Made by a program: the position numbers and the translations under genes. From the NCBI GenBank assembly GCA_027627225.1, contig CM051029.1, positions 3,329,904 to 3,393,903 of the forward strand: a stretch of DNA of 64,000 nucleotides, in the 5' to 3' direction. Positions 23,773 through 36,245 of this stretch are shown here, piece after piece. The notes beneath the pieces are model-generated. The model ran no database searches. It worked only from the letters and a program-made list of their open reading frames with translations, and was not told where the DNA came from. The DNA comes from Congeria kusceri (lineage: Eukaryota > Mollusca > Bivalvia > Myida > Dreissenidae). Position 1 is the first letter of the stretch. Each line of letters starts with the position of its first letter.

Positions 23773-24109
23773 GTTCGATAGCAGCATTATGTTAACCACT
23801 GCAAAATTTAACAAAAAGATGATTGTATATGTTTCATATCTCTATAAATATGTTTAATAACCTTGTTTAGGTTTTACATCTATGGAACAGGATGACAAAC
23901 ACACGCCAATAACATTTTGTACACACAAATGCAAACATGACATGCTGAGTATTAATCGTGGTTTCTAGCTTTGCCAGTAATCAGTTCTCACATTAAAAGT
24001 ACGTTTCAGCGTTATTAGTTCTTAAATAAGTTAGATCCCGCATGCCTATAATATAATTAGCCGTTATGTGTTTAACTATTATTAGTAATTGTTAAATATG
24101 TAGTATCCG

Positions 24110-24243
24110 AACCAGTATTTATATCTCCACGAAGTGTTGTGTAAAGCTCTTTACCCTGCTGGTGAGATGCACACCTACAAGGCTTTTGTGAAAACAAAAC
24201 GCACAGATTATTCTCTTAACGAGGAGTATAAAGTAACTAAATA
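24110..24243 (+). pseudogene. PTP D1 C-terminal exon
   Basis: The frame reads QYLYLHEVLCKALYPAGEM, the helix that ends PTP domains, then runs on through YSLNEEYKVTK to a TAA. The acceptor is probably TATGTAG. The run-on to a stop suggests the donor to D2 was lost. Confidence 0.6.
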
Positions 24244-24966
24244 AAGGCCAGTAAGAGTAAAACCGTGCCTTTACTAAGCCATTGGTCCGTTTTAAACTTA
24301 CCAGTCAGTAGCAGAATAAAATCAATATCCCGGTTCCTTGAATTTGACAAGCACTGTGTACTATGTACACAGTAAATCGTTAAAAGCGAAGACCCCTGCA
24401 AATAGCTTTAAATAACTGCACTGCATTTATATTTGACAACAGGTCAAGTACTATTAATGATTTTAAATGTATGTTTATTTTCTTTTTTCGGACCTGTTTT
24501 AACTGTAGAGAAATAGCAATTATGAGCTAGTGATGTATCTAAGGAGAGCGATCTGTGTGTGTTACGCTACCGATGTTTAACAACTGCAAACACGGATTTC
24601 TGAGAAAAAACTTAATATTTATACGAATTAGCATATTTTTCCGCTCTTATTGCACGTGTTGGCAACAACATCATGTGCATTTTTTTGTAATTACATTTAA
24701 CAGTTAATCATTTGATAATCAAATTGAATGACACATAAATAACAGTATATTTAAATTTGGCAGACAATTGTGAACACATTTCCTTTTTTAGATTTGTATA
24801 ATACAATTAGGTTTCGTTATGTACAAGACGTCGATAATGTAAGACGCAAACGGACGCCACACATTTGAAACATTCTGATTAATATTGTTAATTATTTTAA
24901 TAAATTAAATATTAATGCATTGAATGCAACTGATAATAACTACCGTTTTGTTATATTCTACAAAAG

Positions 24967-25327
24967 AAATGCCAATCTCACATTCCTGATCGGGAAGGAG
25001 CAGAAACAGATGGCGACAACATTAAAGTGTTCGATGGCGAATAAACCGAAAACATGAATAAAAATGTTGATCCATGCGTTGTTCTAGGTAGGACTTATTT
25101 TGTTAATATTGCTATATTGTATGTACATTGTTATTTCAGAGACAATCATTTTAAAATATGTTTCCTCAACCACATGTAATCGCTCAATTAATACATTAAT
25201 ACATTTGCAAAATGGTTCATATGTTCAAAATCCATCGCCTGTTGTAGAGGACAAATATCGCCCTGTATTAAGCATGGTTGTAAATAGCAAGGGGCACACT
25301 GATTATATAAATGCCGTGTACATCTCG
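24967..25327 (+). pseudogene. PTP D2 N-terminal exons
   Basis: Exon 24967-25087 has ANKPK in one frame and MNKNVDP in the next, a one-base loss in the NKPKN motif. Exon 25248-25327 reads YRPVLSMVV and TDYINAVYIS, the DYINA motif, with donor GTGAGT. A second NKPKN-type start after a complete D1 signature indicates a second PTP domain. Confidence 0.65.
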
Positions 25328-25789
25328 GTGAGTAAACCGTGTTACACCCAACCCACATTTAGAAAACTAATTAGCGTCATGTAAAAGTAGAACATAAGTG
25401 AAGTATATATAGTCCTTATTGTCTGCTCCTATATATTTCGAGAGGCAGGCAGGTTCAACCTAACCCAGACAGTGAAAACAAGTTTAGATTTAGATTTTGT
25501 GCGGTTGCTACACGAACATAATTGTTAGGACCGTTGAGACACTCGGTGACCAGGTAGAAGTAAAGAATTTACAATAATTAAAAATAAGTATGGGGTTTTG
25601 TATTGTACACGATATGTCTAGAATATTATATTAAGAACATGATCGCCATCGGTAAAGTATGTTAATTGACAGTGTTTTGTTTCTTTCATTTTATCAGTGT
25701 TTGGTATAAATTTGTTTATTTTTTCCTATTATCCAATGTACATATTTGGCGACATTTGTATATAGATGAATGATTTGCTTAATGTTTAG

Positions 25790-26099
25790 GTAGAGCCCTA
25801 CATGCCAAAAAGAGGAGAAAGGACAATTATTGGAACGTTCACAGCGTCGGCAATCTCCACTACAAATACAAATAATATTCGTGTTTCTTTCGTAAGATTT
25901 AAATACATCGTCGAGGTTCAAAAGCCAAAAGAAAACGGGTTTAACATGACATATTTGTATTACCATAAAATAAAGCACTTATGTTGTGATGCTTATGATT
26001 GCATTGGAAGTTAATCTGCTAATACTATTTTTAAATTATTATCAATTTCATTTTCAGCACGAAAGTTTCGAGGTCCGCATATTTAGCTTTACACATTAG
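25790..26099 (+). pseudogene. PTP D2 exons (duplication copy 2)
   Basis: Exon 25790-25891 encodes VEPYMPKRGERTIIGTFTAS, with YMP where PTP domains have YWP, and a good donor GTAAGA. Exon 26058-26099 encodes HESFEVRIFSFTH and stops at TAG. Both are phase 0 and join in frame. The same pair is at 9763 and 10031. Confidence 0.5.
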
Positions 26100-26563
26100 T
26101 TTAAACAATTTGATGTCTGCCAGGGACTACTGAACAAATGGACAAGCATAAAAAGCTTACCCGTTTAAGTATTCACATGATACATGTGTACAGTGACTGA
26201 AAATGACAAAATAAAATCCCTTTTTAATAAAAGACTCTGTTATGGCATTGTTATGTTCTGTCTAATTTTGTGTTTGTATATATATTTTACATATATTATC
26301 TGCAAGTTTATCAACAACTGTTTACATGGCGAAGCATGTATTTGTATGTGTGTACCGGTAGTTAATTGAAATCTTTGTTATTTATGGAATACACTTATTG
26401 TTTATGTCTGACTTTATATAGTATTTGTTATATGTATTATATTTGGATATTCGACATATTAATAAAGACATTGTGTTTAACTTGCATTTTACCCCACAAT
26501 TTTTTTATCTGCTATTGCCTGTATCAATACACGTATATGTTTATAACATTCTTACATGTATAT

Positions 26564-27120
26564 TGTTAACGGGTGGCTATGGACTGTGAGTATGCGCCGA
26601 ACACAATTAAATTTTCTTCTGTTTATTCATGGAGATTCTCTGTTAAGGCAAACAAAGAATAATTTTACAATCATGTAGAAAACACATGAAGAAATATTTT
26701 ATAATTTCAACAAATATATTGACATTGTACCTATCAAAATAATAAAAACATACAAAAAGTATAGACATTTTTAACAATAAATTTAGTTATAATTATGACT
26801 TTATAAATTTGACAATGCATAGGTAGAATAAATACTATAGCGTAGAATAAATTCTTATGCTATCTATATAATAATTATAATAATAATAGATATAAATTTA
26901 AATTTACATACCAGCTTTAAGTGTTCCCAGCTGTCTTTACCCGTTCAAACAAGACGTTATTATATGTTATGACTTACATTTGTTATGTTATATTAAGGCT
27001 TATGACGTAACGTCGGTGATGCGTTAACGCTCCTTTAAAAATATATAACATTTTGGCGCCAAAGCATAACGTAAATGAAAAAGGGTTTGTTTTTTTTTAA
27101 AGACGGCGGACGTCTTTAAC
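26564..27120 (-). repeat. BEL element 3' LTR (left copy on +)
   Basis: It runs from TGTTAACGGGTGGCT to CGGACGTCTTTAAC, 557 bp. It differs from the other LTR by three indels (about 16, 38 and 11 bp longer here) and scattered substitutions. Confidence 0.88.
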
Positions 27121-27415
27121 ACTCCCCACCATGAAATTACCTAATTTCATAATACAGTATGATACATTAATCATAAGTAATCTAAACTTCAAAAAATACA
27201 ATATAGCAATAGTAGTTAAAATACAACAACAATGGATGAACCTTAACAATTATATGCACGTACTTTAATGGTTCAGACACAACTTCAACAATTTAAATAA
27301 CAAAGATATACTAGTTATCTTACCAGATATATATACACATATACAAATTATGCTTAAAATATTATGTGACAATTAAAGTGTTTGTTCTATCATACCTAGT
27401 TATTTCTGTGTCCAA

Positions 27416-28369
27416 TTATATTGAACTTTCTAGTAAACACAATTTATTAATTGGCTTAATTGACGTTGTATTACGAGCACGGACCTCACAGCTACGAACA
27501 TGCCCATCCCGACCCTTGAATACCTTGGTAACTCTACCTAGAGGCCACTGTCCCAGAGGCGTGTTGTCATGGGCTACTAGCACAAGGTCACCGTCACGTA
27601 AGTCAGTCTGTGTCCGTTGCCATTTGTGACGTATTTGCAACTTTGGTAAGTATTCTCGAATCCAACTTCGCCAAAAAACGTCACTCAGATACTGAATTTG
27701 TCGCCACCAACGTTTGGAATACGTATCCTCTTTCTCGAAAATACCAATGGGAATACTTGAGTTTGTTTTCATCAGCAAAAGCATGCTGGGAGTCAGAACC
27801 GGCGGATCTTTCGAGTCGTTGCTCACTTCCGCAATCGGTCGATCGTTCATAATTCTCTCAGCTTCAGACATAAAGGTAGTTAACTTTTCGTCTGTAAGAA
27901 GTTGCTCTCAAGCTATCGCTTTCAGGATCGCACGCGTAGACCGAATCAACCTCTCCCAGACGCCGACCCTATGACTTGCATATGGCGGATTGAAGTTCCA
28001 TTCGACACCACGCTGGAGCATGTAGTTTCCAAGTTTGCTGGAATTCATTTCATGAATGGACTTTCGCATTTCTCGGTCAGCGCCTACAAAGTTCGTTCCG
28101 TTGTCTCTAAAAACCTTTTCTGGTGTTCCCCGTCGACATGTAAAACGCTGGAACGCTGCGATAAATGAATCGGTCGTCAAGCTATGCGCAACTTCAATAT
28201 GTACTGCTCTTGTTGTTAAACATGTGAAGAGGCAAACGTATATCTTTACACTTGAGCGCCCTGACTTCACTAACAACAGACCGAAATAGTCTACCCCTAC
28301 AAAGGTAAACGGTGGTTTATTCGGTTTAACCTGTTCTTGCATGACTGGTGCCATCTCTTGACTGAGCAA
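27416..28369 (-). pseudogene. BEL integrase and C-terminal domain, broken
   Basis: The upper ORF (27908-28369) has the integrase core: VGVDYFG, FRDNGTNF and, after a spacing typical of DDE integrases, GVWERLIRSTR. After a short gap in the same frame, 27416-27871 has MNDRPI and a DUF5641-like C-terminus (DGDLVLV, PLGQWPLGRV), ending at its natural stop. Integrase joins the cDNA to the genome. Interrupted near 27872-27907. Confidence 0.82.
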
Positions 28370-28564
28370 TGGACTGTGCTGTCATCTGCAAGTAAAGCAA
28401 CTTCTGAGTGTTTTTTTAATGGTACTTGGGCCACGTAATATCCAGTATTTTTCTCGTGTAGCTGCCAACACCTGTTGCACTCCAATGTGACCGTTAATCA
28501 AATAATAATGACGAATTATCAGCGTTGTCACGTGATTGTAACTAGGAAGAATTATGGGATATTT

Positions 28565-29531
28565 CTATTGGTCCACATTCATCTGCCTTCCAGCCACGCG
28601 GACGAGGCCTTCGATTAATTTAGGATTCAAAGGAGCCAGTGTACAGTCTGTATTTACTTGTCTGTGGTCCCTCAACGCGCTTAATGCACCCGCGAAGTGT
28701 GCGCTATGGACATTCTGTAAAATGACCCTTGTGGCGTTCCGTATTTCTGTCACAGTAAGTGGTCCCGCGTTTAACTGCACATCGTGTCGTAGATAACGTT
28801 GTCTGCAGTAAATCTTCAATCTTAAAAGCCACGCGAAACCTCGCTGTAATTGTGTCCATGTAGAATAACGAAAAATCAAGTCTTCAAATTCATTTGTTCG
28901 TGTAATTAACGTCATGACAATATTTTTTTCACTTCATGGTCATCTTCTGATACATCCGGTGCACATGGACCGACTGGCCAAGGTCCGATGTTTGAAGAAG
29001 GAATTCTGGGCCATTCAGCCACATGTCAAGTCTCTGCGAATCGCACGGGTTTACACCTCTTGAAGCAATATCTGCGGGATTGGAACTTGTGTCTACATAT
29101 CGCCTTTGTGTCGGTGACGTAGTTTCGTGAATAATGCTTAGTCGATTACCCACGAAAGTCTTAAAGCGGCTTGATGTGTTTCTGATGTAACCCAACAGTA
29201 TGGTGGAGTCAGTCCAAAATATTGTCTGGTCAATCTTCAGTTCAAGTTCCTTTGATATTATCGCGTACAAACGACTGGCGATCACTGCTCCGGACAATTC
29301 TAGGCGAGGTATAGACATCTGTTTAATTGGTGCCAGTCGGGATTTACCAAGCACTAGGCTACACGTTACGTTGTCGTTTTTGTCAACCATCCGCAGGTAC
29401 GCACATGCACCGTAGCCTGTTTCCGAACCATCGCTAAACAAGTGCAGCTGTGTGCATTTCACTTCTCCGAAATGTTCAGGACGATAGCACCGTCTAATGG
29501 CTGTCTTTTCCAAACATGACAGGCTTGCCAT
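28565..29531 (-). pseudogene. BEL RNase H region and connector
   Basis: 28929-29531 carries LFSDGSETGYGACAYLR and FWTDSTILLGYI, matching the Asp-bearing strands of the BEL RNase H-like domain, then SNPADIASRG. 28565-28915 continues toward integrase in another frame (frameshift). Confidence 0.75.
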
Positions 29532-29580
29532 CCATCGTTCCAGTCATCACAATAATGTTGTGCTTTCGTTTCGTCCCAGC

Positions 29581-30654
29581 CTATTTTCTCTCTGCGAATT
29601 GCTGAATGATTGCCTTTGCACGTAATGTCACTGGTGAAACTAAACCAATCGGGTCGAATATGGAACTCACAATCGATAAAATGCCATTTCGCGTGAATGG
29701 TTTATCAGCCAGTTTTATTTCAAACCTAATTGTGTCTTCGTTTACGTTCCACGTGACGCCTAAAGCTCGTTCGGTCGGAAGTGAGTCACAAGGATCAAGA
29801 CGAACAACAGATGTGGCGCGTTCTATTTCCGGTATTGCGTCTAAAACTGTCCTGCTATTGCTGAGCCATTTCGTTAGTCTGAATCCACCCAAACTTAACA
29901 ACGACTTCAAATCTGTTGCCAGTTGAACCGCCTTGTCTTCGGACGACACAGATTTCAGACAATCGTCCACGTAAAAGTTCTTGTGAACTGTAGACATCAC
30001 TTCCGGGTCAAATATTTCTGAGTTGTCAGTCGCAGTTCGTTTCAGTGCATACGCCGCGCAGCTTGGTGAAGATGTTGCCCCGAACAAATGAACCTGCATA
30101 CAGTAAGTCTTTGGAGCTACAGACATGGCCACCATAGGAAACGAAGTGCGTTACAGTCATTCTCACATACGCGCACTTGATGGAACATAGCTTCGATATC
30201 GGCGACAATCGCTACCCTCTCCTGTCTGAACCTGCTCAGTACTCCAACTAAGCTACTTATCAAATCAGGACCTTGAAGTAGCTGGCTGTTTAATGAAATT
30301 CCTTGAAACTTCGAAGCACAGTCAAACACCACGCGAACCTTCCCAGGTTTATTCTCATTGATCACGGGGTGGTGTGGTAGGTACCAAGCTCGATTCGTGG
30401 ATTCGGTCTCGTTCACTTCCTTTGCATAGCCCTTTTCGATATAGTCTGTTACTGTATTTCACATGCAGATCAGTATTACGCGAAAGCTTTTTCTTCAATT
30501 GTTGTAGTCGTGCATGCGCAAGCGTCAGGTTATTTGGCAAGGATCCATTTACATCACGCCACGGAAGCCCAATCGTATAGTGTCCATTTTCCTTTGACAG
30601 AGTGGATTCCATAATATGTAGCGCCGGTTTCAATGGAGAAGGATTCTTTCTCAC
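29581..30654 (-). pseudogene. BEL reverse transcriptase, in three frames
   Basis: Fragments 30355-30654, 30117-30416 and 29581-30135 are in different frames and together cover the RT palm and fingers: [45 protein letters not shown] and FYVDDCLKS with the catalytic YVDD. At least two frameshifts. Confidence 0.82.
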
Positions 30655-31201
30655 AATGTGTTATGTCATTGAAGTCGGTTGTCCACATCCGTTCAAGTTG
30701 TTGTTGTAACATCACATCACACGACTGGCCAAAATGGATGTTTACGTCACTACCGGTTTTAGTGTCAATCGTTCTCAGAACGGGACCTCTTATCGCCCAG
30801 CTGAGGCGTGTCCGAACGGCGTATGGCTCATTGCTGCCACCCGTGCGCACGTCCAGTGGAATATGTGCGTCTGGCGTGTCTGTACCTATCAGCAGCATGA
30901 CGTCACCTGCCCCAACAGATGGAATACTCAAGTCCGCAAAATACGGAAATCTGGAAATGTCTTTATCAGAAGCGGCGGATTTTTTGGCAATAGGAAGCCT
31001 CTTCACCGACCAGACGTTTCTCAGGCTTACTTCGCCATCATCCGTCACAGAGCTTACCCGCAGGTCAACTTCATGCCCAATGGTAGTACTTCCGGTTGCA
31101 TTGATTGTTGATACCTGAAACGGCACAGGTCTCCCGGGAACGTTCAGCGTACGCAGAAGTCGTTCGTCACACAACGTCTTGTCCGCTCCGTCGTCAAGCA
31201 A
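30554..31201 (-). pseudogene. BEL aspartic protease region
   Basis: It begins LLDDGADKTLC, the D-[ST]-G-like active-site motif of BEL/Pao proteases with DDGAD. It is separated from gag by a single in-frame TAA at 31205-31207, with the reading frame continuing unchanged on either side. Confidence 0.75.
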
Positions 31202-31204
31202 CGC

Positions 31205-33104
31205 TTAGGTCTGACAAGAGTTACCATTGGAACCTTTAACAGTCACAAGAATGATCCCCAAACACGTTTTCACAAAAGAGCCTGATGTAGAGGCACAATT
31301 AACAGATGGCTGTGTAACTGTATTATCGGGCTCGGACCGTACCCAACTATGTAATAGTGTATGGTGTTTTTGCAAACAGTCTGGTGCAGAACATACCTTG
31401 GATTTTCTGCATGTATTAGATAAATGGTAGCCTTTTAAGCAATTAAAGCATAGTTTTGATTCGCGAACTAGTTTTCTCCTATTCGCTAAACTCATGGACT
31501 GAAAAGTCATACATAATGATAAATCTGGACAAGATCCAGAACAACACAAACATTTACGTTCGTATTTAGGTTTCTGCTTGTCAGAGTGAGAGTTCAAAGT
31601 GGTCACCATGTCTTTGAAATAGCCATTTGGCTTACTATTAGTTTTTTCTGCCTTAGACTGAAAACTGTCTTTAGCAAGACCGGTGCCGTGCATGGAACAT
31701 GCAACATGGGACTTTTTGTTAACAAACTTAACTAAGTCGGTAAATCGTGGTTCTAAACCAGATTCCAAAATATCATGTGCAATATCTACCCAATTTGTTC
31801 TTACATGCAAAAGCAAACGTCTGACAATGCGTCTCAAGTTTTCCGGATTATCAACATCGGAAACGAACCCTAACTAAGATAAAGTTATCTCACACTTTTG
31901 CATCTCAAGAGCAAGCTGTGAAAGATCTGTGGTTGACCATAGCGATTTTTCAAAATATTTCTAGCTCTGAAATAAAACATTCGCTAGATTCTAACAAAAC
32001 ACAGTCTTCTATACAGCTTTTAGCCTCCGCTGTACAATACTGAATCAGATAGCTTAACCTAAGTCTATCATCACTAATCTTAGAATAAATATTCGTCTCA
32101 AAATTCCTAATGAATCTACAATAATCAATTGCATTTCCGCTAAATGTTAACATGTCTGGTTTGGGCCAATTGAAACCTTCTTGTAAGGTAGATGCTAGTC
32201 TGTGAAAGGCTGAATCGATATTAATCTGAGTTTCTGTTTTACCTAACCTGGCTTCCGCTGCTGTCACTTTACCTTCGAGAGTTCCGGCACTAACGCTCTT
32301 AGTCTCTAAATGCAGTCTGTCACTATCACTATGCTCCCGCGTGTCATACATAGCGTCTGCTGAGATGTGGACGCCAGGATGCTCCACTTCCGGAAGATGA
32401 CCTCTGACCTGCGCAGCCACTTTACCGGACGTCCGGTCTTCTTCGCACTCGATTGTCTTTCGTGACGTCATTTCCGGAACACGCATCGACGTTATTTCTT
32501 CCTCTTCTTCTTCTTCCCAGATAGACTCCTCGATCCGCGCTTCCTCTACCTCGCTTTCGTGCTTAAGCAGCTGTTGTCTGTGCTAAAGCTCCCGTTGTTC
32601 CTGCTCAAGTCTGTTTTTCTCCCGTAGCGTTCGCAGTTTGTGTTCTGCGAGTAAGCGCTTTGCTTTCGCACTTCTTAATTTCGATCGCGATGACGCTGTT
32701 GAACTCGCACGGCTTACTGAAGAAATCTTATCCTCGTCATCAGGTGTCTTCTCACCAGCGGCCAGCCACCGTGAAAGTCTCTCCTGGAACTCATCGAAAT
32801 TCTTCTGATAGCTTTCAAAAGCTTGTTGAAAATTGTCACACATTTCAGAATCAGTACACACAGATACACATTCCTGATGAACACATTTTAATGTCTCGAA
32901 TTTTTCACACAGTTGCGCATTAAGCTGTTTTACTTTGTCAACATTTTCGTACGATGACATATTTTCTTCCAGCTGCCTATACAGTTTTGTTAAGTTCGCC
33001 ATATGCGTGGAACGCGAACGCTTCACACTATTACAGTCTCTTGGACCGTTCATTGCCATATTCCGTTTCTTCGTATGGCTTCTATGAGAATTGGATCTCC
33101 GCAC
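31205..33104 (-). pseudogene. BEL gag, in three ORFs
   Basis: 32583-33104 is a charged, coiled-coil-like N-terminus. 31950-32486 has the DUF1759-like stretch FSGNAIDYCRFIRNFETNI. 31205-31837 has two cysteine clusters, CLCCSGSC and CFNCLKGYHLSNTC, of zinc-knuckle type. A stop and a frameshift separate the parts. Confidence 0.78.
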
Positions 33105-33117
33105 AACAGTTGAGAAT

Positions 33118-33613
33118 TGTTAACGGGTGGCTAGGGACTGTGAGAATTAAATTGTCTTCTGTTTATTCATGGCGATTGTCTGTTAAGGCAAACAAAGAAT
33201 AATTTTACAATCATGTAGAAAACACATGAAGAAATATTTTATAATTTCAACAAATATATTGATATTGTACCTATTAAAATAACAAATACATACAAAAAGT
33301 ATAGACATTTTTAACAATAAATTTAGTTATAATTATGACTTTATAAATTTGACAATGCATGCTATCTATATAATAATTATAATAATAATAGATTTAAAAT
33401 TTAAATTTACATACCAACTTTAAGTGTTCCCAGCTTTCTTTACCCGTTAAAACAAGACGTTATAATATGTTATGACTTACATTTGTTATGTTATATTAAG
33501 GCTGTCGGTGATGCGTTAACGCGCCTTTAAAAATATATAACATTTTGGCGCCAAAGCATAACGTAAATGAAAAAAAGTTTTTTTTGGTTTAAAAGACGGC
33601 GGACGTCTTTAAC
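33118..33613 (-). repeat. BEL element 5' LTR (right copy on +)
   Basis: 496 bp from TGTTAACGGGTGGCT to CGGACGTCTTTAAC. Duplication copy 2 resumes directly after it at GTATATTATATGTA. Confidence 0.88.
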
Positions 33614-33784
33614 GTATATTATATGTATACTATATTTGCGTTTTTAAAGCAATGTTTGCGTTGTATTTAACACTATAATTTTAGTTTTAGTTTTAAAACT
33701 TATTTTTTCAAAAACTATCTAAAAAATACGGTTAAATATCAAACGTATCATGATAAATATATACCGTGTTACATGTCTAATATT

Positions 33785-36245
33785 AAACCTATGTGATTTG
33801 CAGTACCAGAGGGGAAGATTTTTAAAGTCCTCTTGTCATATAGGTTTATAGAATACGTCTGACCCCGGGTGCTCGGCTTCTTTTTACCCCAGGGGCATAA
33901 TTTGTTCACTTTTTGTAGAGGACCACTATACAATGTTTCAGAAGCAAAAGAAAAGCACACTTTTCATATGTCTATTGAAACCAAATGACCATCAGGGCAT
34001 GACCATGTCAAAATTTTCGCGATCTTTGTAGAGGACCATTATAAAATGTCACATATAAAATACGAACTCACTTGGCCTTGTTGTTAAAGAGGAGAAGAAT
34101 TTGAGTTCCACTTGCAATATGTCTTTAGAAAATATGTTACCCCTGGGTAAGGCTTCTTTTTACCACAGGGGCATAATTTGAACAATCTTTGTAGAGGACC
34201 AGTTCACAATGTTTCATGCCAAATACGAAATCATTGGGCCTTGCTGTCTCAGAGAAGATTTTTAAAGTCCACTTGAAATAAAAGAAAACGTGTGACGCCG
34301 GGACCTGGCTTCTTTTTACGCAAATAACATAATTTGAACAATCTTGGTATAGGACCACTATAGGATGGTATATACCAAACAACTCTGGGTCTTGCGGTTT
34401 CAGAGGCCAAGCTGTTTAAAGTCATTTTGCTATTTAAATCTATATAAACCATGTGATCCCCGGAACGTGGTCACTTTTTACCGCTAGGGTATATTTTAAT
34501 AATCTATGTAGAGAAGCACTATACGATGTTACAAACCCCTGGATCTTGCGGTTTCAGAGGTGAAGATCGTTAATGTTATTTTGCTATTTAAGTCTATGTA
34601 AACCATGTGACATCCTGGCCGTGGTCAGTTTCGATCCCATGGGCATATGAATAATCTTTGTAGAGAACCACTATACCATGATTCTTACAAATACTAAACC
34701 TCTGGACCCTGCGGTTTCAGAGGATAAGATTTTAAAAGTAGTTTTGCTGTTTAAGTCTTTATAAACCATGTGACCCCCAGTACCAGTTTTGATCCCAGGG
34801 AATAATTTGAACTAACTTTGTAGAGGACCACTATACACAGTTTCATGCCCAATATGAAACCACTAGGCCTTGCGGTTTCAGAGGAGACGATGTGCAAACC
34901 TACTTGCTATAAAGCCTATTGAATTCATATGACCACTAGGGCGTGCTCACTTTTTAACCTCTAGGTCTTGTGGTTTCAGAGGGGAAGATTTTTTAAAATC
35001 ATTTTGCTATTTAAGTCTTTATAAAACATGTGAGCCCGGGGCGTGGTCACTTTTTTACCCCAGGGGGATAATTTAAACAATCGGTGTAGAGGACCATTAT
35101 TACATTCTAAATAAAAAACCTCCGGGCATTGAGGTTACAGAGGGGAAGATTTTAAAAGTCGTTTTGCTATTTATGTCTATTTAAACCATATAACTCCAAG
35201 GAAGTATCCACGTTTTACCCAAATAGCATACTTAGAACCATTTGTATAGGACGCGTAAACGTTGTTACTAACCAAATACAAAACCTCTGGGCCTTGCGGT
35301 TTCAGAGAAGATTGTTAAAGTCATTGTGCTATTAAAGTCTAAATAAACCACGTGACCCTCAGGGCGTGGCCACTTTTTACACCAAGGGCAAAATTTGAAC
35401 AATCCTTGTACAGGACCACTGTATCATGTTATATACCAAAAACGAAACCTCTGGACCTTGAGGTTTCAGAGTAGAAGATTTTTATATTAGTTTTCCTATT
35501 TAAGTCTATATAAACCATGTGACCCCCGTGGCGTGGCCTCTTTTTACCCCAGGGGCATTTTGTGTAGAGGACCACTATACCATTCTAAGTACAAAACCTC
35601 TGGGCATTGAGGTTTTAGAGGGGATGTTTTTTTTTAATCGTTTTACTATTTATGTCTATTAAAATCATATGACTCTAATGAAGTAGCCACGTTTTACCCC
35701 AATGGCATAATTGTATAATCTTTGTAGAGGACGCGTATACATTGTTACATACCAAATACGAAACCGCTGGGCCTTGCGGTTTTAGAGAAGAAGATTTTAA
35801 AAGTCATTTGGCTATTTAAGTCTAAATAAACCGTGTGACCCTCAGGGCGTGGCCACTTTTTACCCCAAGGGAATAATGTGAACAATCTCTGTACAGGACC
35901 ACTATATCATGTTAGATACCAAAAATGAAACATCTGGACCTTGCGGTTTAAGAGTAGAAGATTTTTTAAGTCATTTTCATACTTAAGTCTTATTATATAA
36001 ATCATGTGACCCCCGGGACGTGTTCACTTTTTACCCCAGAGGCATAATTAGGAAATTCCTTGAGGACTATTATACGATGTTGCATACCAAATACGAAACC
36101 TCTGATTTTTAAAGAAAATTTATTATTTGTGCATATAAACCATATGACCCCCTGGCGTGGCCAGTTTTGACACCATGGGCATAATTTGAACAATCTTTGT
36201 AGATGCCCACTAGAGGATGCAACATACCAAATATGAAAGCTCTTA
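33785..36245. repeat. Degenerate tandem repeat array (copy 2)
   Basis: Counterpart of 10720-13270 with the same order of variant units and some unit-internal deletions. The shared order shows that the array was copied as part of the large duplication and has not been rehomogenised since. Confidence 0.85.

Larger units (their letters stand above)
22452..26099 (+). pseudogene. Receptor-type protein tyrosine phosphatase relic, domains D1 and partial D2
   Basis: Exons read from splice sites. D1: 22452-22548 (SKNIYKNIYP, the KNRYKN motif), 23075-23126 (RKCFQYWP), 23154-23192 (YADFVIRALQ), 23329-23483 (WPD loop and HC of the active site), 23637-23772 (SAGVGRTG), about 24110-24243 (YLYLHEVLCKALYP). 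D2: 24967-25087 (NKPKN motif, one base lost), 25248-25327 (DYINAVYIS), 25790-25891, 26058-26099 (stop TAG). D1 lacks the exon with the DYINA motif and the WRM motif; several exon phases do not join. Receptor PTPs remove phosphate from tyrosine at the plasma membrane, usually with active D1 and inactive D2. No ectodomain or TM exon was found. Probably a decayed or partially duplicated gene. Confidence 0.72.
26564..33613 (-). mobile_element. BEL/Pao LTR retrotransposon, degenerate, coding on the - strand
   Basis: A 7 kb element inserted in duplication copy 2. It has two LTRs (26564-27120 and 33118-33613), a polypurine tract (GGTGGGGAG on the - strand) just before the 3' LTR, and on the - strand, in order, gag with DUF1759-like and zinc-knuckle regions, an aspartic protease, reverse transcriptase with YVDD, RNase H, integrase and a C-terminal DUF5641-like region. 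The coding part is cut by several stops and frameshifts, so it is not autonomous. The junctions fit a 4-7 bp target-site duplication within GTATATT, but the exact LTR end is ambiguous. Confidence 0.92.

Noticed and set aside
30633..31118. 161-codon + strand ORF and other + strand ORFs across 27366-33202
   Set aside because: Shadows of the - strand BEL coding region, whose domains are recognisable.
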